Below, piece after piece: positions 12,101 to 26,900 of a DNA stretch of 64,000 bases. The position numbers and the translations under genes were made by a program. The notes under the pieces were generated by a model. It did no database searches, had not been told where the DNA came from, and saw nothing but the letters and a program-made list of their open reading frames with translations. Source of the DNA: Cucumis sativus (Eukaryota; Streptophyta; Magnoliopsida; Cucurbitales; Cucurbitaceae); contig NC_026656.2 in assembly GCF_000004075.3 (NCBI RefSeq), positions 12,772,001-12,836,000 of the forward strand, written 5' to 3'. Positions within the stretch are counted from its first letter, which is position 1, and each line of letters begins with the position of its first letter.

Positions 12101-13540
12101 CTTCTTTTTTATTTCCTTAATGTGCAAAAAGATGGTGGTGCACCAAATATTGATAAATTAACTTTTACATTAAACACTAATTTAATATATGGTTTATAAT
12201 TTAGTTACTAAAAATAATTAAATACAATGATTTCTTTTTATTTAATAGTTAAAGATGATATAAAATATTGATTATAAATGTGTTATTTACTCATTCATTC
12301 TTACAAATAAAGGTTTTACTTGTTTACATAAATTTTAGCTAACAATATTTTAAATATGTTAATTAGGTAACTACGACTAATTAAAATATAGTAAAAAATT
12401 TGTTCTATTGGTTGTATTAATATCAAACGATTTCTTTATATTGTTTTCCATTTAATTCAAAGTAACTGATTTCATTTAAATTAAATTTATAATTAGTATT
12501 ATTGAACTCAAATTAATAAAAAATAAATAGTTGGTTGTAATATAAATGAATAATCATGTACTTATTTATTTTTTAACAGAGGTATAATTATATCAATTAA
12601 TGTATTTAATTGTACATTTTTACATTTCCCTTTAATTTGTCAACTATTATTCAGTTAAAATAATTCTTTTATAATTATTAACTAATTAGTTATTTTATTA
12701 ATTAATCTACTAAAATTATATAAAGTTGTAATGATTTAGTTTTGTAAATTACATACAAACATGATTTAGTTTCCTTTCAATCATGATATCACTTCATATA
12801 AAATCACACATTGTTCCAAACAATTTTTAATCCAAACCATTTTAAAATGTGATATTTTGATTACTATATTAAATTGTGATATTTTGATTTAATTTTTTAT
12901 ATTTAAAAATAGTCTTAATATTAAAAGAAAATAACATTTTAAAAATATTAATAACTAAATACATCATTTTAAAATTCTATAAAAAAATATATACCTCTTG
13001 AATTAGTCAAAATGATAAATTTAGCTTAAATGTAATTAACATTTTTTTTGTTTGCAATGCTGTACTGAAAAATCAGCTAAATTAAATTGAAGCTGGCATG
13101 CACATTTCTGTTTTTTTTTTTTTTTCTAACTATAGATATCTAAAAATATTTAATGAAGATTATATTTATAAAAAATAATTTTCATATATATATATATACA
13201 ATTTATAAATGACAAGTAATATTTTAAAAAATAATTATATTTGATTTGTTATTCCATGCATGTGTGAAAAGAAAATAAGACTTTAAGAGATGTAATCATA
13301 ATAATTATAAATTTATTTGTTTGCTTCAAGAAATGTGGCAATGTCTCTTCCTTATCACTAGCTACCATCTTACATTTGTTCTTTTTTTAAGAGACACCAT
13401 ATAATAAAGATTTTAAAAAATGAAGTGAAAAAGAAAGAAATCCCATCACTTAAATGAAAAGAGAAAAGAAAAAAGAATCCAAAAAATAATGAAAATTATT
13501 TAGGAAAAAAAAAAAAAGCAAAGGAGAAAGTTAGATGTTT
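9151..13540. other. ADC promoter flank, then AT-rich intergenic DNA
   Basis: The first 250 bp are GC-richer and contain CGCGTGGC near 9340. An ACGT element (AATGACGTGACA) lies near 10010. A 17-bp direct repeat (TTGACATGCATTATGCT) occurs twice near 9669 and 9704. Beyond about 10.1 kb I see only AT-rich sequence with poly-A/T runs, a TA microsatellite near 13186, and no ORF with coding character. Confidence 0.6.
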
Positions 13541-13590
13541 ACGTGGCGTCATAAGAAAAAGCCACGTGTCACGTTGAGTCAGTCATAAAA
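13541..13590. promoter_or_regulatory. G-box / ACGT element cluster
   Basis: Within 50 bp are ACGTGGCGTCA, GCCACGTGTCACG and TGAGTCAGTCA. The first two form an inverted pair (ACGTGGC at 13541-13547, GCCACGT at 13561-13567). ACGT-core boxes bind bZIP and bHLH factors, and paired copies act as ABA- or light-responsive units in plants. No gene is recognised close by on either side, so the target is unknown. Confidence 0.4.
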
Positions 13591-16500
13591 GTGGAAAATT
13601 CAAAAAGGAAAAATATTAAGAAAAAGAATAATCTAATCATCATTTACATTTTAAACAAAATATAGTGTCATTTTTTAGTAGAGAATAAACCCAATGGTTT
13701 GAGTATCATACCTGGACTTTGTTTCTTTAATAATTTTTAAAAACCAATTAAAGAACGACCATCAAATTTTCTCTCAAAATAGTCATCTATTCCGTCGTAA
13801 TTTATGACTAGACATTTGATGGTTCGACCAACATTTAGTAAGTCATGTGCATAACCATGATACCACTCTTTGGAGACAACAATCTCCCTACCACCACGTC
13901 TTTTTACAACGATATGTTTGATATTATTAAGCAAAACTATGGTGATTTTTTGTCTTTTGTTTCACCTAAAAAGACCATATTAAGAAATAGTTATCAACTT
14001 CTTCCTACTGATCAACCTATAATCTTGTTCTTGCTCCAACAGTAATCATAATTTAGCGGGGTGATTGAGTAGATATTTTAGAACATACACCAAAAACTGA
14101 TATTTGAGTGCGGTAAAGATGATTTGTATTATACATGTCATTGTAGTCTTGTTAAAGACAATAATTTATATTTATTTAAAGGAATGGAAATAATATTTGG
14201 AAGAAAAGAGACAAATCTTATCTGCAGAGTCTCAAGCAAAGGACGACGGCCAAACGGTTGGCAACTTTGAATGGTCTCGTTCTCAATTACTCCCACTACA
14301 TTACGTTTTGTTTTCCTGTCTTCTTTTCACTTATTCATTTTCTTTTAAATTAATTATAGGTGCAAATCACACAATATCTGAAGGGTTGGAAATACTGTTT
14401 TAGTAACTTCTAATATTAGTTTATTTATATCATAAATATTTTTAGATTGATGGTAACTAAAGTTGGAATGATAATCATATATTTAATTTATTTAATGGTG
14501 AAGAGATAATAAAAGAAAAGAAGAGGCAGTTGAATAAAAAAAAAAAAGGCCTAGGAATCAACGGAAAGCATCTCTCATGATTTGGGGTTGCTTTGCTTCC
14601 ATACAAATTAATTTAAAATATAATTTTACAAAAAGAAAAAAAAAACCGCTTCCCAAAAAATCATAAATTAATTAATTAATTTGTTTGAAAGAAAAACGCA
14701 AAGTGATATTGCCAAGTGGGACCATTAAGTGGTCAGGGCCCCACATGTTGACGGCTCGTCAAACTACTTTTTAACGGGCGGAGAGTAATGAGTCAATGAC
14801 GTGTCTTTCTCTTTTTGTTTTCCCCCGTCATTTGACGTCCGTTCCCGTCATCTTCCGTTACTACGGCTTTTCAACCCTTCACATGTGGGCCCGCCATGCA
14901 ATTCTTTTTTCTTTTTATTTCTTTTTTAAAAATAAAAAGGGACTTTTTCATTTAATAAGTGAAGAAAAAGTGAATCTTTTTTTTTTCTTTAAATAAATAA
15001 TAATAAAAAAAATATATTTTTCCCAAACTTTTTTCATCCTTCTGATAAAGACAATTCTATCTTTTTTTTCTTCTTCTTTCTTTACCAAACAAGATGAAAA
15101 GTTGAAGAAGGCACTTAATTTTACTCTTTTTTATACAAATAAAAAAAAAACAATTATAGTACTATTAAGAATAATTGTCAAGTATGGTAATTTCTTTTTG
15201 AATATTTACACTTTGTGAGATGATGTAAATATCTTGTTTTTTTAAAAAAAATTAATAATAATGAGAAAATGAGAAAACCCTAAAATATATTATGGTAAAA
15301 GGTAAAAAAAAAGAATGGGAGAAATTGTTGGAGGTGAGGGGAAAGCCAAACGCCCATGTGCTTTGAATTTAACATTTGAGGGCTCCCCCCACCCACTCCC
15401 TTTCTCTTCCTCGAGTGTAGTTTCTATTTCATGTATATTTAATTTTTAAGGGTAAAATCTTTTACGTTTTTCTATTAAAATTCTTTTATATATTTAAGTG
15501 ATAGATAGGTTAGATGTTTGAATCTCTCGTTTTTACACGTTAAAATCGACTTTGTCAAACTCATATTCATTTGGTATGTGATAATATGAAATGTCATTTG
15601 TGAATTTGTGTATATATTAACTTGGTAAAGGTATATATATATAATATTAGCGAAGAGACTAAATGTCCAAACATCCTAATCCTCATGTGTTATAAAACTA
15701 AAAAAGAAAGGAAAAAAAGAAACAATTAAGTGGTGTTCAAATTGGAATTGTTATTGATATGATTTTTTAAATATAGTAGTTAAATTGTCAAGAAAGAAAT
15801 ATATTTTCTTTACAAGAATAAATAAATAAGATAACAACGATGTCAAGTTTCCACAAAGGTATTATCATTCAACTCAAAAAATCTTATTACATTTAAAATG
15901 AGGATGAATATAGAGATAGCAATCTAAACTCTCGTTGTATTGTCTCCATATTTATTTAGAAGACTTTCTACTTATTTACTTTGATGATTTGATTCAAATA
16001 ATGAAAAGTTCAAATTAAATTACTTTTTAGTCTTCGAGTTTTTAGGGTTATAAGAAAAGACTCGTTTGTTTTTTGAGTTTCCAAAACGTACATTTTTAGT
16101 TCAATTTTAAAAAATAGATTTAAAAGGTTCTAAAAGTACATATATTTTTTTTTATTTTCTAAAAATTGTTATATGATATTTAAGATTAAAAAAATAATTT
16201 TAAAAAGAATAGGATGAAACTATTTTTCAAGTTTCAAATGTCACGTAACTATTTAAAATAAAAGTATAAAATTATTTAAAAGACCTCTTAAACATTAAAA
16301 AGATGCGGAGTTGTATTACTATTTAGAAAAACTTTTATAAATACATTCATTAATGTTAAAACTTATTTATTTATAAATTTTCTTTTAAGGATTTGAAATA
16401 TGTACCATATAGTATCGTGTAGACATGCATTATATGATGTACTACAATAATAAATACAAAATAAAAAAATGTTTACATGAATGAATCAATTAATTATAAT

Positions 16501-19500
16501 AATAATAATCAAAATTTAATGTTTAATTAGTGGGTAATTCCAACTACACATTTGAAATAATATAGTTTATTATTATTTTACAAGACTTTATGGAGACTGA
16601 AACGGGAGGTTGAGGTTTTAATGATTCTAAAATTTGTTCTTTTAATTTTGGACAGAGGAAAAGGTTTGAAAATAGAATAATAGGTTAGGTTGAAATATAT
16701 AAATAATATATTAATTAGGAATATATTATTGGTGTTATTATTTAATGAGATTGAATTAAGGAAAGAATGCATTTAGGTAAAATAGAAGTAATAAAGTCCA
16801 ATGTATATAAGAATTAAGTGAAAGAGTCAAAGAAACCTTCACCACTTAGAATCTGAATTAAAACACGTCTTTGTCTAACTATTTGGAACTATTAATTTAT
16901 TTGGTCAATAAACTTAGCCCCCACCACTACTCTCTTATCTTCACCACCTTCACCACCTTCACCACCTTCACCTTCACTTCATACATATATAATACATACA
17001 CATATTAAATGTTTTAAAATATTAATTGATGATAAAAAATTATTATGAATAAAACTATTTATAAAATATAACAAATTTTTTCCAAAGGAAACTTGAGTAA
17101 AACCCAACTTTTAGAAATTTGAATGAATGATTAAAAAATTCACTAAACTTTATTTCTTCCTCTAAAAATTTATATTAATTAATTGAATTTAAATTTATCA
17201 TTAGTCAATTTTAATTCTCACTTTCAAAGAGGATCTAAATAATAAAAAAAATTGAAATACAAAGGATTGGATTGAAACTTTTAAAATAATAATAATAGAG
17301 ACAAAAATTAAAAAGCATAAACCAACACATTAGACACTACCACGTGTATTTAAACGAAAAAGAAATTCATGTGATCATTGTCATAAGAATAAAAATTGTT
17401 ATTTCTTCATGCAACTTTTGGATGAAGATTCTAAATTATATTCTTCTTCCTTTTATGTATAGATGTATAATTTTAATTGATTATTGTACTTTCAATTTTG
17501 TTATATTTTCAATCTCCACCTACGTGAAGATTTAGATCTTATTATCATCCGTGAATATAAGATAATGAACAGTGAGGAAGAAAATAAAAAAGAAGATTGT
17601 GTGGATGAACTGAGTATAGAGAAAGAAAATAGCATCTACAAGCTATTGAACGTGTTTTGTTTGTATCGATTGAACATGTGCTACACTTTGCACGATGATT
17701 GGATATCACGATCAGAGAGAATAGAGAAAAGATTAACAAAAAAAAAAAAAGAGAGAATAAAAAGATTTAATCTAGTATTTTTTCCTTTTTCAAATTTGTT
17801 CTTGCCCAAAAGCACATAAACCACTTTGTATCATTTCTAGCAATTTCCTCCTAATTTCCTTGAGATTGAAAGTCAAACTCTCACACTTGTTAAGGAAAAA
17901 AAAAACTAAAACAAAATAGGAGTTAAATGCACCTAATAATTCATACATACATATATTATAATTTTACAAAATTTTCAATTTTATTTCATTGTATTGATTT
18001 TATATATAAAAAAAGCAGCATTTTATTAACATATTTAAAACATGTACATATCAAGGCCATTAAAAAAACAAATGGATGTTGTTGTATCAGATTATTTTTG
18101 GATGGACATATCGATCTCTACGTCCAAAATAAATATGAATGACAAGTTCACATGTTCAAATATATTAATGAGTAAATAATTTAATGATACCCCGACATTT
18201 TACTAATAAAATTTACTTTTTTAAAGTATAAATAATAAGGACGGAATTGAAAAAAAAAATCTAAAAGTGTTAGTTGCACTTCGATGGAGCTATGCTCCAA
18301 AAGAGTAAATATGCAAAATATAACCCCGTTAGTAGTATGGCTCGATATGCCAACACTTTGGAAATGTCTCATTGTCTTCAAAATAAAACATAATTTGTTC
18401 TTCGTTTGTAGTTGAGCCAAAACTAAATAGAAAATCAACACTCTAAAGAATACTTACTCGAAAAACAAAATATAGAACATAAAAGAATACAAGATAGAAA
18501 GAGAGAGGGGAGAGAAATTTGTTTGAATATGTTTTTGGTTTTGATGTGTTGAAATGTGATGGAGGTGTGGTGACGAAACATGGACACGTGTGGAGATATT
18601 GACAAATTTACATTGGCATGTCTTCCCACTCTCTTTAAAAACTTAAATACCCCTTTGAAATCAGAACTTATAATTTAAATTTCAAATTAGGAGTATTTAA
18701 GAAAACATTTAGTTTGCATTTTAAAGCAAAATGGGAATCCAAGTTTGAATAAGATAATGATATGTTTTATTTAAAAGAAATTTTCTATCAAAAGAAATAA
18801 AATAAAAAAAATTGAGGGACCATTTTGTAATACATTGATTAAAAAGAAAGAAAGAAAGAAAGAATGGTTTTTCGATAATGTTTGGGGGGACAAGGGTAAT
18901 GGAGTCCGATGGAGTTTAGAATTTGACAGGTTTGTCCTGAGGTATTAAGCAAAGGAGGGAGGGGGAGGCATGGGTATTTTAGTCTTTTAGAATAACCTAA
19001 ATCACGGGGAGGGTACGATAGAAAGACAGTTCGTTGTGGCTCTTCAATGACGTGGCATCAGGGGATAGGCCCGTGAGGATCCAATGTAATCTCCAATTAT
19101 ACGTCACAGTGAACAAGTGGATTCTGATCTTTTTTTTTCTTTCTTTCTCTTTTTGTGTTTAAGCACTGGGTCCCACTCCCATTTGTGGGCCCAGATTCCT
19201 CTCAAAGATTCTCTCCATTTTTCTTCGGCCCCACACCCTTTGCTTAATCCTCTAATACTATATAACATTTTCTTAAATACCCAATTAATTCTTTCTTCTC
19301 TATAAATCAGAAAATTACTTTTATTTCTCTACTAAATTACAAAATGTCTTCTTTCTCCCTTACACTTTCCATGCTTCCACTTCTCTCCACCGTTTCTCAC
19401 CAAAATTATCTATCAAACTAAATAGTCTTTACACCAAAAACATACTTTTCTAATTCAAACTAAATTAATTTACATCATAAACACAAACTATAATAATTTA

Positions 19501-22500
19501 TTCATTATTCTAAACATGGTATCTTCAATTTTTAATTTACAAATTATTTTTTTTTGGAGCTAAGGTGGTTACATGCATATAAAAACGAATAGGTGGTTTG
19601 ATTCTTTCCATATATATATATGTGACATGCATGTGTGGAGGAAAAACAAAATAAATATTTACATTTATATTCTTAAAAAATAATTAATGAGATTCAAAGT
19701 TGAGAGAAAATAAAATAGGATTTAATCGAACCACCTATATAATTTTTATATATTATGCGTCAAAAACTACTATTTGGAAAATAATTAAATTACAAGATTT
19801 CAATGATAAAATAGGTTTTTTTTAAAAAATCATTTTTATCTGTTTATAACTAAGTTAACATTAATGATTTATTGTTCATGAATTGATATTATATTTACAA
19901 CATATTAAGACATTTACCTTCAATTAATTTACCCTCCTGTTCTTACCATTAATATTAGAGAAATGTCATGTAAATGTATATTTTATTTAATTAAAATTAA
20001 TCGTTGATTTTTCACAAGAATTATAGGTTCGTATGCGATAAAATTCCAAAGTCTAAATAATATTTAATAGGTTTTAAAACTTTTTTGTCTCTGATTTATT
20101 ATTATTATTAATTTAATGCATCTATTGGAATATAGAATTTAATTTTGTATTGAATATTAAACTTTTGATTATGTACCTAAAGAAAAAAGAAGGTTGAATA
20201 AGCCATAAATATATTAAATAATTTGTGAGAAAGTTGAAGGTTTGAATTCACAATTTAACCTTTAGTCGTTTATTCTATATGATATAATTAAATTAGGATG
20301 ATATATACTTTTTCTTCCCTTGAAAAAAACACAAAAGAAAAGAAAAACTACATTTGTCTTTTTTAGACTTTACAACACCATGTGCCCTTAAGATTGATGC
20401 TTACAAAAATCAAAATAATATATAGGATAGTTTTTTAAAATAATAAAACTATAAAAAATTTACTGTATAACCAAAGTTTACTTAGTCCAATTTTGTGATT
20501 TATTTAATTTTAGTTATTGAAATTTAAAATGCTTAAGTAGACTTTGCCTATTTTCAATAGAAATTATTTTTGTTAATTTGAATAGTTGGATGAAAACTAA
20601 GATCAAATTAACTATGAGGAATGATAACTAATTTTAGAAATCATAAAGTAAATATATAGATTAAAATTAAAAGCATAGCGATTAAAATAAATTAAAGAAA
20701 AAAACTAACAACACTATTTTAAATTTAAATATATTTAAAACAAAACACTTAAAAGATAATGATCAAATACTTGGTTGGTTTTGAAAATAAAAAATTTGAC
20801 AATAACCTTTTATTTTATTATATTTTCACATAATTTGACCAGCTTTTTGTTCATCTTTATTTATTTTAGATAATACGAAACTTTCATGCTTTACCGATCA
20901 AAAGAAATAAAATTAAAGGAAAATTATTTTAAATCATAAAATTGTAAATATATTAATATTGATAGATAGATTCTAATTTTTTTTTTATAAATGTTTATTT
21001 ATTTTAATATATTTAAAAATAAATTTAAAAAATTCAAAAGTTGGACACTATATTTTAATACTCTATTTTGATTTTTGTCCTTGTAATCATTAATGAAATA
21101 AAGTATTAGTCTTACAAATAATAACAACAATAATAATAAATGATTTTGAGCCCTTAAGAATTGAAATAATTTAAAGAAAAGAAAACAAACCAACATTAAA
21201 AGTCATAAGGAAGCTAACAATCATTTAATATTATATCAAATTCACATCATATACAAAATGAAGAAAAAAACTTTTGATTTTCTTTCTCCTCCCTCTAATT
21301 TTTTTTAGATCAATAGTAGTTGATACAATATGAAGCGGAAGATTTGATCACACATTCCTATAAATCAATAATTAATATATTAAAAACTTTACTGTTAAAA
21401 TTCAAGCGAAACTGCTCATACAAACAAACCATGCTATTGAACTTAAATTTTGTTTTGATATATTTTTTTGAAATTACTTTTGTTTTTCTTTTAAAAGTTA
21501 ATCCTACTTTATTTTGATATTTAATTAGTCACATCCTAAAAAGGATTGATGATGACATTTTTTTTCTCTTTCAAATATTCTTTTTGAAAGATGTTAGATA
21601 GTCTACAACATCAACACGTAGTAGATAAGTTAATCAATATATGCATAGTATTTTCTTCATTAAAACATGATATGTATGTTATGTATTAGATCTAACTAGT
21701 AAATTATGATCATGTTAACACAAAAGAATAAGTAAATGATTCCAACTAAGTAAAAAAAGAAAAAAAAATCATTGATTGATATCAACTTTTAAACGATGAA
21801 TCTTGTACAAGATGATTAACATGTTGAAACTAGAGAGGTTCATTTTTCTTCCATCTCGTTTACCACACACACATATATATATATTTTAATATAGTAAAAA
21901 AAATATTGTTTATCATTATTACATAAACATGAGTCTAAATATTTGATTATTACATATATAAAATATTCTCATAAATTTAAATTATTCACGTAGAATTAAT
22001 TATATATAAAAGTTATGGAGAAATTTATGTATTTAATTAACAAATTTGAGCTTGTTATTCCATCTTTTAACGATTCTCTCAAAATTAAATGCAAAACTTT
22101 ACAAAGATGGAGAATAATGGAATGGGAAGCATGAACGGGAATGTTATCTCCGACTTCGTACTATTTGAACATCTAATTAAAATGTAAAGAAAATCAACAC
22201 AAACTCAATTGTTAGTCGGTAAATAAGGTATTACTAATGGTAAGTAGTAAGAATCGAAACATTTATTTAAACATCAAACTTTAATGTATATAAAGATTCT
22301 AAAATATTTATAATATTAAATATATGTGTAGATGTGACTATGCATGTGTTACACGACTCTAGTGGAATGAAAAAGATGATTAAAAACAAATCATCCATAA
22401 AAAAAAAATTCTTTGAAACCTAAAATTCAATGAAACTGAACAAAGCATCAACTACACATTTTTTTCCCTCTTTACGTCTTTGACCATTTGTGAAATTCTT

Positions 22501-23763
22501 TAAATTTTAGGTAAAGTATAAATATTCACATTAAATTACTTTAAATTTAACTAAAATTGTATTAACTCGATAGGTCAAAAACTACATGTAAAGTAGAAGA
22601 AAGGTTGTAAATGATAATACTTTTGAAATTGCTTATAAAATAGAGCAAAATTTCAAATTAAATATTTTGCTATATTATTTAAATATTTTGATTATTTTAC
22701 TATATTTAAATAATTTTGTTTTAAAATAATAATTAAGAGATTTTTAAAAATAGAAGGATTGGTAAACTATTTATGGTCGAGCAAAATTTTAATAAAGTAA
22801 AAAATGAATAACTAAAATTTGAATGTCACTTTCCATTTTCTTCCATTTATGTAAATTCTCCTAATAATTAAGTATTTTGTGTTTTTTTTAATAGAAGAAA
22901 TGGCAAAATATTTATAATTCAGTTTGTTATTTTAATAGAAAAAATGGTAAAATCAACGTCAAAATGACACTAATATAAATAATTGACATGTTTACTCATT
23001 TGAAATAATAAAATATTTATTTAATAATTTAAATTTATTTTTTGATTTTTTTAAAATAAAATCAGAAACATCCATCAAAATCAAGATATATGTAAAAAAC
23101 AAAAAGACTTTGATATACCTATCAACATCGATATTTTAAACCTTGATTAAAACATAAAATTGTAAAAAAATTCATAAAACTCCAAAATAAAAATTTCTCC
23201 TTATATTTTACAAATAACTTTATGTTAATTACAACAATAAATATAGAGATTGGTTGTGTTCGTAAACTATTCGTTGTGTTAATAGTAAAAAAAAAGTTAT
23301 GGTTTTAACTTAAAATTTAGGTTAGTGAGAAAATTGGTGTAAAGTTTGGATAAATGAGAGCATTTTTTAAAACTTTTAAAACTCAAAGGTATTTATGAAT
23401 TTTTTTTATCGGTTTCCATCGAGAAGTAACGATAAAGGTATTTGCGAACAATTTTAATTCAAAGCTTAAGAATATTTTTGAAACATTTGAAAGTTTAAAG
23501 TATTTCTTACCCAAACTATAACGTTAAGAAGTATTTTTGTAATTTAATCCTTTATTTGTGGTTATGAAATCGACAAATAAAGATAAATAAAAGTACTAAA
23601 AGAATCAACGTAGAAATTTACATGATTTATCAACCGTATTAGTTACGTCACATAAATGTCTCTATCCAAAGGTGAAAAACGTAGATAACTGGTAGAGGAT
23701 AAATTCGAAAATAACTTTGGACTCGGATGAATTTGAATTGGTGTCCATGTACTTTAATACTTT
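13591..23763. other. Long AT-rich intergenic stretch without recognised genes
   Basis: No ORF here looks coding. GC-richer, promoter-like islets occur at 14.72-14.91 kb (ACGT cores, GGGCCC, CACATGTGGGCCC) and 18.9-19.3 kb (TGACGTGGCA, TATACGTCAC, an imperfect inverted repeat TGGGTCCCAC...GTGGGCCCA, and a TATA-like CTATATAAC near 19258). Simple repeats include TTCACCACC x3 near 16940-16970 and GAAA repeats at 18844-18864. Multi-exon genes with tiny exons cannot be excluded by eye. Confidence 0.5.
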
Positions 23764-23976
23764 TTAATCTATATCTATACTCTTTGCTTCTTTTTGATTT
23801 TTTAGTTCAATTTCCACTGGCAATTGTACTTTACCCATATTTCTTTCTTTATTTGGGAAAGAAGCAGCCGCCGGCTGCGGCGGCTCTGGCGGCCTGAAGT
23901 TTTTGCTTTGGGGACAAGGTGTTTGATTATTATAAACCCCATCAACAAAATTCATGTGTTCATATCCACCATACAT
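23764..23976 (-). CDS. Unrecognised small ORF, 70 residues
   Basis: I do not recognise this protein. It starts MYGGYEHMNF and has a central Pro/Ala block (FRPPEPPQPAAASFPN) and a Lys/Glu-rich end. The ATG has a purine-rich context with A at -3, and an AT-rich upstream region holds TATAAG. It stands out because its middle (23870-23900) is a GC-rich islet in otherwise 25-30% GC sequence, unlike the surrounding random ORFs. It could be a real small gene, a leftover exon of a decayed gene, or chance. Confidence 0.25.
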   Translation of the reverse strand: MYGGYEHMNFVDGVYNNQTPCPQSKNFRPPEPPQPAAASFPNKERNMGKVQLPVEIELKNQKEAKSIDID

Positions 23977-26900
23977 CTTTTTAAAATCTACTTTTTCATT
24001 TTATATTTCTATATTTCACTTATAAAATTTATTATCTATTTAGATTGCATAAAAAATTTGTAACATATTACACTATATATGTATATATGATTTGACTTAG
24101 GGCCATATACTAATTTAAGAACCAAATCTATAAATTTAGAGAAATTAAATATGATTCTCTATCTAAAAAAATCAACAATTCTAAATTTTATTATTATTTA
24201 AGTTTATGGATATATTTTCTTTATTCATCCAAAATTTTGGTCTCCACAAATTAAGTTCGGTTTATGATAAACAAAATCATCATTATATACGTTTTGGAAT
24301 ATGATTCTATAGATTCCAAAATGATTTTAATTCACGCAATATATAGCATTATATTCTCATTCAATCTTATTCTTATTTTAAAATTTTCGTCCTATTCTCT
24401 TTTTCAAGAATATTTTTTATTATCGAAAATTGAATTTAAACTTTAGAGTTGATAATACATTTTATGCCTATCGAACTATGTTTCTTAAACTTAATTAGAG
24501 TCAACGTCAAACAACTCTACAAACACATATATACTTTTGTAATCCTAAAATTTCTCGAACTTTTTTATATGATTTCAATCGGTTTAGAATTTGGTTGTTT
24601 TAATTCGATAAACTCTTATTATCGTATACTTTTTTTGCTTTTACACAATTATTTTATATATTTACATATCTTATTTTATTAGTGATTAATCAATGTATTT
24701 AAAATATTGACGTTATTAGAATAAAGATATTAACTTACAACTGCATGAAAAAATATTGTAAAAATAGTTTTATTTTACACCTATTAAAAACTAAAAAGTA
24801 TGAAACTTAAAAAATTCATCATAATTACTTTCATTTAATATAAACCTAGTTATAATTATGGAAAATTGTCAAAATTAAAAGAAAGAAAATAAATTTAACG
24901 AAACATTTACAACATACAGTAAAATTTTATATTATCTGAAATAATAAATATTGATAGACACACTGATATATGCTTCTATCAATAACATAGATGAAAATAA
25001 TTTCTTTTTAGTTTCTGTCGTTGATAGAACACAAAATTTTTCTATAATTTATAAATATTTAGTTTACTTTCCTATATTTAAAAATGTCCCTCCAATTATA
25101 AAAAAAATAGTTACTTTATATTGTTTTTTTGAAAACTAAACACTAAAAATAGATTTTCCACCAACGAAACAAAAAAGAAAAATAAATAATTATAAAATAG
25201 TTCTAAACTTTTATAGAAACAACAATTTAACCAATGAAGTTTAATTTGTATTAATTTAGATTTGAACTCTGTAGATTTACTCTCTATTTTAAATTTCTTA
25301 AGGATTTAATATATGTGGAGCAAACAATGTTATTAAAATTTAATGAATAATGAATAAGTTGTATTGCATTAATAAAACTAAAATGAGTTTAAAGTAATTA
25401 ATTGTGTCCAAAAGTTTGTTAAAAGAAAAATGGCGTCTCCTACTAATTGGCTCATTTTCTTCACATTTTAAGAATTATTATATTCTCTAAATCTATCCTC
25501 TTTTGTTTTTTCTTTTGTTAGAATATATGTTCTTTTTAAAGATAAAAAAGAGAATACAAGAATGTTAATGTAAACATAATTTTGTGGTTTAAAATTTTAC
25601 CCTAAAAAATATCAATAACAATATCGATAAAATATGAGAATAAATGAATATTTAAAAAAAAACTTATAAAAAGTAACATTTTTCATTTTTAAATAAGTTC
25701 AAAATATTTATATATATTAAATTCACATTAGTAATCTTTGGTTACTTAGACGACAAGTTTTAAGGACTTTTTTAGTTTAACAACGAGTGAGAATGTTAGA
25801 ATATATATATTTTTTAAAGATAAAAAGATCTATTAGATTCGAGATTTAAAATGTTGACGTAAACATAAATTTGAGGTTTAAATTTTATTTTAAAAAATAT
25901 CGATAAACTATGAAAATAAATGGACATTTGAAGGAACTTATTATATTTATTTATATTATATTTACGTTTGCAACATTTGGTTGCTTATTCGATATGTTTC
26001 CGAGATTTTTTTTAGTTTAAAAATGAATGAGAGTGTAGAAGGGACTCAAACATTTGACCTATTGACTGAAGTTATATATTTTTATAATTAAATTATGTTT
26101 AAATTAATATATACATTTCATACCCTTACTCAAATATAAAATTTTTAATTGGATAAAAATATGTTTTTATATCTCAAATTGTCCAATTTTAAACTACATA
26201 TTTTTAATAAAGCTTAAAATTAGTCTTTATGGTAAAAATTAACTTTTCTTTTAAATGCCATAAATAGAATCCAATAATAAAAAAAATGAGTGAACGGTAA
26301 AATTAATATGAAAACAAAATATAAAGAGTAAAATGATATTTTCTTTTATAAAATACGAGTTTGGTCCCTACCCTTTAAAGTTTGTTGAAAACTATATTCT
26401 TGCAATTGATTTATTGTTATTTTTTATCTGATAATAATTTTACAAAAGAAAATTAATAACGTGTTTATATATTATATTTTCATAACTCAATTTAAAAGAT
26501 TAAAAATACGAAACGTAAGGACGAAAATGATATTTTAACGAGATATTTTTGTGGGAAGTTTTTTTGAAGGGCAAATGGGGAATTTGGTGGATGCATAGAG
26601 CAAAGGGAATTGAAAAAAAGATTTGGGGTAAGAGATAAAAGTGGCTAAATGTGTTGAGGCATCCAAGAATTGCTCATTTTGTGGAATACCAAACCATTAA
26701 ATTGACTCACATTCTTTACCAAACAAAAGTTCATATACATACCAATCACATGACAATTCTTAAATATTACATCAAATCCAAACTTTAATCATTTGTAGAG
26801 GAGGTTTATTCAACTTGGTTTACCGACATCTCGAATAATATCAATAAATTTATTCACGAATTTGTAATGGTTATTAAATATCGTCAAATTTAAACCTACC

